A DNA stretch of 62,946 bases, taken from Planctomycetota bacterium. GTDB taxonomy: Bacteria > Planctomycetota > Planctomycetia > Gemmatales > Gemmataceae. Below the pieces are notes generated by a model that did not search any database, was not told where the DNA came from, and saw nothing but the letters and a program-made list of their open reading frames with translations. The DNA lies in the NCBI GenBank assembly GCA_021413735.1, contig JAIOPV010000202.1:1-62946 (forward strand), read 5' to 3'. The first letter of the stretch is position 1. Each line of letters starts with the position of its first letter. Shown here in pieces: positions 59,455-62,946 of this stretch. The position numbers were made by a program, and so were the translations under genes.

Positions 59455-61044
59455 TCACCCGTAGCGAAGAGCTTCGATGGGATGAACCTTCGCGGCGCGG
59501 CGAGCCGGGTAGTACGCGGCTGCGGTCGTTAGCAGAACGGCGAACACCACGGAGCCGATCCACAGCCACCACGGGAACACGAAGATTGTCGAACTCTTCA
59601 GCGTTTCTTCTTCCATCTGCGCCTTCATGATGTCCTGCACCCACACATCAGCAGGAACCGCCAGCCCGCGTGCGAGCGCCAATCCGAGGACGCTGCCAAG
59701 CAACCCGATGAACGCACCTTCGGTCAGGAACATTCCGAGCACCTGACCGCGTGTTGCGCCGATCGCTCGCAGGATGCCGATTTCTCGCGTGCGTTCCACT
59801 ACGCTCGTCACCAGTGTGTTCGTAATGCCTATGGCCGCCACGAACAGCGCGATCAACGCGAACAGGTTCAACCCCATTGCGATGAGTGTCACTTCTCTCT
59901 TGGCGCTGGCGAACCACTTCGCCGCGGAGAACGTGCGATAGCCCATCGCTTCGATCTCCTTGACGGTGCCCTGCAAGTCGCCGCCAGGCCTTACTCGCAC
60001 ATCCGCGACGTAAACCACGCCATCCTTCGCCCACGGCAAGCGGCCGAACAACTGCGAACCCGTTGCGGCGGGCATGAAGATGTTTGCCCGGTTCATCTCC
60101 CATGAACTCAGCGGCCCGGCCTTCTTGCGGTCTTCGCGAGTCAGCAACTTCACGACCCCGCAGATGCGATACTCACCCGTCGCGGTCGCACCCGAGGCGA
60201 GCTGACGTTCATCGTCCGGGTCGTGTTTCGCTTCGAGGAGCCGCTTCAATTCCAGGCGTTCGGGCAATGTCAGGTCGAACGAATCGATCTTCTTGGGCAA
60301 CGCCGCAACGAGCTTTTCCAGCACGGCAACTTGAGCCGCGGTCAGTTCGTCGCCGGGTAAGTGACCGGTCAGCGCCCGTGCCAGCGCCAGCGGTGGCGCA
60401 TTCCGGATACCGCCGACTTCGAGCTTCACCGGCAGGCCAAGCGAACGCTCCAAGTCGGCATCATCGCCGCGACCGAGATCGTACAGCACGAGTTCCGAGA
60501 CAACGATTTCCTTGGAGTCGGGCGACGGTAGCCGACCCGCGATGAGCCTGTATTGCAGATCCGATACCGGCCCACTGACCGTGAATCCAATGACGGGCTT
60601 CTCGGAACCGGGGGCCGTGATGCGGCCTTCGGCGCTGCGATATGTGCGAACTTCACCGACATCAGGAAGTGCCGCAATCGCGGCGAGTTTCTCAGGCGTC
60701 AGCGGTATCGGTGGCTTCCGCTGCTTCAGCGAAACGTAGCGATCAAGGAGCGCTTCGCGGATGCGTTCTCTTCGTGCTTCGGACACGTCGCCGCGCACGG
60801 CAACCTTTTCCGGCGGGGCGTCTTTCGGGTCCGCGGGCGGTTCATCGACGTGGACCGAGATTCGCCAGAAGTCGTCGCGGCCTTTGAATTCGTTCTCGAT
60901 GAACTGCCGCATTCCGAGGCCGAGAGCCAGGCTGAACGCCATCGCGCAGGTGCCGACCGTGACCCCGATCAGGGTCAGAGCCGTTCGCACCTTTTGCCGC
61001 CACAGCCCGCCAATGGCGAACCTGGTTAGCTCGCGAACCGTCAT
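59455..61044 (-). CDS. ABC transporter permease, MacB/FtsX type
   Basis: A 529-residue integral membrane permease. The N-terminal membrane helix RQKVRTALTLIGVTVGTCAMAFSLALGLGMRQ is followed by a periplasmic MacB-like domain of about 340 residues, and then the FtsX domain: LIAMGLNLFALIALFVAAIGITNTLVTSVVERTREIGILRAIGATRGQV, LTEGAFIGLLGSVLGLALARGLA and a final YPARRAAKVHPIEALRYG. No ATP-binding subunit or membrane-fusion gene is in view, and ndk is 10 bases upstream on the same strand, perhaps co-transcribed. ATG 61044 is used; a longer start would run into ndk. Confidence 0.85.
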   Translation of the reverse strand: MTVRELTRFAIGGLWRQKVRTALTLIGVTVGTCAMAFSLALGLGMRQFIENEFKGRDDFWRISVHVDEPPADPKDAPPEKVAVRGDVSEARRERIREALLDRYVSLKQRKPPIPLTPEKLAAIAALPDVGEVRTYRSAEGRITAPGSEKPVIGFTVSGPVSDLQYRLIAGRLPSPDSKEIVVSELVLYDLGRGDDADLERSLGLPVKLEVGGIRNAPPLALARALTGHLPGDELTAAQVAVLEKLVAALPKKIDSFDLTLPERLELKRLLEAKHDPDDERQLASGATATGEYRICGVVKLLTREDRKKAGPLSSWEMNRANIFMPAATGSQLFGRLPWAKDGVVYVADVRVRPGGDLQGTVKEIEAMGYRTFSAAKWFASAKREVTLIAMGLNLFALIALFVAAIGITNTLVTSVVERTREIGILRAIGATRGQVLGMFLTEGAFIGLLGSVLGLALARGLAVPADVWVQDIMKAQMEEETLKSSTIFVFPWWLWIGSVVFAVLLTTAAAYYPARRAAKVHPIEALRYG

Positions 61045-61054
61045 GTTGGGTCCA

Positions 61055-61501
61055 TCAACCGACCCAGGTGGCATCGGTCGGCGTGAATGCGACCAGTTCC
61101 TCGGGCTTGAACCACAAACCGATCTCGATGCTGGCGTTCTCGGTGCTGTCGCTGCCGTGAACGAGATTGTTCTGCACGCTCAGGCCGAAGTCTCCGCGAA
61201 TGGTTCCGGGCGGCGACTTGGCACCGTCGGTAAGCCCCATCAGCAATCGACACGCGGCGACAGCTTCGCGGCCTTCCCACACCATCGCGACCGTTGGGCC
61301 GCTGGTGAGGAACGACAGCAGGCTCTCGTAAAACGGCTTACCTTTGTGGACCGCGTAGTGCTTCTCGGCGAGGTCGCGGCTCGGCTTCACGAGCTTGAGC
61401 CCGACCAATCGCAAACCCTTCTTCTCGAACCGCCCGATCACTTCGCCGACCAACCGACGCTGCACCGCGTCTGGCTTCAACAGGATCAACGTCTGCTGCA
61501 T
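61055..61501 (-). CDS. ndk: Nucleoside diphosphate kinase
   Basis: A 148-residue NDP kinase that transfers the gamma-phosphate of ATP to NDPs through a phosphohistidine. Visible: LILLKPDAVQRRLVGEVIGRFEKKGLRL, KPFYESLLSFLTSGPTVAMVWEG, and LTDGAKSPPGTIRGDFGLSVQNNLVHGSDSTENASIEI, with the active-site His in NLVHGSDS. All conserved residues are present. It normally forms a hexamer or tetramer in the cytoplasm. ATG 61501 has GAGG 7 bases upstream. It lies 10 bases before the permease gene. Confidence 0.95.
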   Translation of the reverse strand: MQQTLILLKPDAVQRRLVGEVIGRFEKKGLRLVGLKLVKPSRDLAEKHYAVHKGKPFYESLLSFLTSGPTVAMVWEGREAVAACRLLMGLTDGAKSPPGTIRGDFGLSVQNNLVHGSDSTENASIEIGLWFKPEELVAFTPTDATWVG

Positions 61502-61586
61502 GGTTCAACCTCGTCGCTTGGATTTGGCGTGTTGGGTGTGCGTCGTGTTCATGGTGCGGAAGTATGGTCGGAACGTCCACCGCTTC

Positions 61587-61674
61587 GGAAGGATGAATGG
61601 GGAAGGATGAAGGATGAAGAGAACTCAAACGCACCCCGTTAATTCATCCTTCGTCCTTCATCCTTCATCCTTCC
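61587..61674. repeat. Interspersed GAAGGATGA inverted repeat
   Basis: GGAAGGATGAATGGGGAAGG... on the left and ...CATCCTTCATCCTTCC on the right are inverted arms made of GGATGAA units (61587-61619 and 61643-61674). It lies between the ndk and M20 peptidase starts. Peptide traces such as KDEGRMKDE or HPSSFIPHPSS come from this widespread repeat type. Confidence 0.7.
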
Positions 61675-61720
61675 AGACCTAGACTGTTCCAATCGACAAA
61701 CCGCCCCACGAGTTCAATCC

Positions 61721-62946
61721 ATGCCTGCAACTGCTGCCCCACCCACTACGTTCCAACTCGATACACAAGCCAGCATCGCACGACTTCTCCGGTTGCTCGC
61801 CGTGCCGGGGATCACTGGCCAAGAAGCCGCCATCGGGAAGGAGATCATCGCCGTTCTGAAGGAAGCCGGCGTTCCCGCATCGGCCATCTCGTTCGACGAC
61901 GCACAAACCCGCATCCCGGAGCCGACGCAAACCGGCAACTTGATCGTCAAGATTCCGGGCACCGGCAAGAAGGCCACGAAGCCCGTGCTGTTCATGACGC
62001 ACATGGACACGGTACCGCTGTGCGCTGGCGCTGTGCCCGTTGTGAAAGGCAAAAGAGTCGTGAATGTTCACGAGGGAACCACTGCTCTAGGCGGCGACAA
62101 CCGAACTGGCTGTGCTGTTCTCACGACGCTCGTTGCGGAGCTGTATAAGCAGAAGTTGCCGCATCCGCCGCTGACGCTGCTGTTCACGGTTCGCGAAGAA
62201 AGCGGGCTGTTCGGAGCGAAGCATCTGAACCCGGCGGACCTCGGCGGTCCCGTGGTGGGCTTCAACTTCGACGGTCGCAACGCCGCGGATGTGATCGTCG
62301 GCGCGATCGGAGCGGATCGCTGGACCGTGGACATCAAGGGCAAGGCATCGCACGCCGGAGTCGCACCCGAGAAGGGCATTTCCGCGAGCATGGTTGTCGC
62401 GCTGGCGATGGCCGAAGTCTACGCCGGCGGCTGGTGGGGAAAGGTCGTGAAGGATGGGAAAGTCGGCACCAGCAACATCGGACCCATTGGCACAGCCGAC
62501 GGACGCAGCGCTGGCGACGCGACGAACGTGGTCACCGATTTCGTGCAAGTGAAGGGCGAGAGCCGCAGTCACGACGCGAAGTTCGTGCGTGAAATCAGTG
62601 CCGCATACAAGTCCGCGTTCAACAACGCTGGTTGTCGTGTGAAGGATCACGAAGGACGCACGGCGAAGGTGAAGTTCACATCGCGACTCGACTACCTGCC
62701 GTTCCGCATGAAGGACGACGCACCCGTGGTGAAGCGTGCCGCAGCGGCGGTGAAGTCGATCGGTCGCGAGCCAAACCTGCGGGTGACGAACGGCGGCCTC
62801 GACGCGAATTGGATGGTGAAGCACGGCATTCCAACGGTCACGTTCGGAGCCGGACAGAACGAGATTCACACGGTGAAGGAGTTCGTGGATTTGGTCGAAT
62901 TCGAGAGCGGTTGCCGATTGGCGTTGGCGCTGGCGACCGGCGAGGT
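61721..62946 (+). CDS. M20 family peptidase (tripeptidase-like), truncated by the window end
   Basis: A frame that starts at ATG 61721 and stays open to the last base, giving 408 residues so far. It has the M20 zinc peptidase pattern: VLFMTHMDTVP (first metal ligand), GGDNRTGCAVL, TLLFTVREESGLFGAKHL (catalytic Glu-Glu and metal), a lid domain (GAIGADRWTVDIKGKASHAGVAPEKG), NGGLDANWMVKHGIPTVTFGAG and a HTVKEF end. The order matches PepT-like aminotripeptidases. The end of the gene is outside the window. No signal peptide, so cytoplasmic. Its upstream partner is not clear; ndk is divergent. Confidence 0.85.
   Translation, partial: MPATAAPPTTFQLDTQASIARLLRLLAVPGITGQEAAIGKEIIAVLKEAGVPASAISFDDAQTRIPEPTQTGNLIVKIPGTGKKATKPVLFMTHMDTVPLCAGAVPVVKGKRVVNVHEGTTALGGDNRTGCAVLTTLVAELYKQKLPHPPLTLLFTVREESGLFGAKHLNPADLGGPVVGFNFDGRNAADVIVGAIGADRWTVDIKGKASHAGVAPEKGISASMVVALAMAEVYAGGWWGKVVKDGKVGTSNIGPIGTADGRSAGDATNVVTDFVQVKGESRSHDAKFVREISAAYKSAFNNAGCRVKDHEGRTAKVKFTSRLDYLPFRMKDDAPVVKRAAAAVKSIGREPNLRVTNGGLDANWMVKHGIPTVTFGAGQNEIHTVKEFVDLVEFESGCRLALALATGE

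Overview
The window is a GC-rich stretch of about 63 kb that I read as a chromosome segment of a planctomycete, most likely in or near the Gemmata group. The evidence is protein content. There are six DUF1501 proteins, four DUF1549/DUF1553 proteins with c-type heme motifs, a DUF1559 pilin-like protein, and a secreted protein with the planctomycete N-terminal motif LEGRDMLA. There are also Ser/Thr kinases fused to WD40 repeats, an ECF sigma factor paired with such a kinase, and two Uma2-type nuclease-fold proteins. The assignment rests on recognised families, not on a search.

Layout. 1-8.9 kb is mixed housekeeping: SRPBCC protein, fatty-acid desaturase, triple YbjQ protein, a 36-residue Lys-rich protein, protoporphyrinogen oxidase, zinc-ribbon membrane protein, amidohydrolase, tRNA-Ile, GNAT-like protein and Nudix hydrolase. 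9.3-23 kb holds two DUF1549/1553 + DUF1501 pairs, a third DUF1501 gene, a GlcG/HbpS-type secreted protein and a ThuA protein. 23.3-28.1 kb is regulatory: a degenerate kinase C-lobe, then an ECF sigma factor followed by a zinc-finger/kinase/WD40 protein, an ACT-like protein and a small secreted protein. 28.2-43.8 kb is a run of ten co-directional genes: membrane-anchored DUF1549/1553, DUF1501, separate cytochrome domain, sensor kinase, NtrC-type regulator, second DUF1549/1553, DUF1501, serine beta-lactamase-fold protein, third DUF1501 and a PPC-domain protein. 43.9-62.9 kb returns to mixed genes: sugar epimerase, branched-chain aminotransferase, Uma2, RsmH, a giant WD40 kinase, TPR protein, thioredoxin-like protein, DUF1559, esterase, HpnN-like RND transporter, second Uma2, FtsX/MacB permease, Ndk and an M20 peptidase that runs off the window.

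How the genes work together. DUF1549/1553 proteins (heme-binding, exported) and DUF1501 proteins (alkaline phosphatase/sulfatase superfamily, often with Tat-like RR leaders) repeatedly occur side by side. They probably form envelope or surface modules of unknown substrate. The 28-44 kb cluster adds its own two-component system, so it is the best candidate here for an undescribed regulated system. Its sensor kinase gene appears truncated.

The most unusual sequence-level observation concerns interspersed palindromic repeats. Most sit between genes, many at convergent gene ends where they would act as terminators. One ~87-90 bp family, however, is inserted in frame in two genes, read on opposite strands (hemY and a DUF1549/1553 gene). 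A different repeat supplies the signal peptide of the PPC protein. This resembles the Rickettsia palindromic element situation, in a planctomycete.
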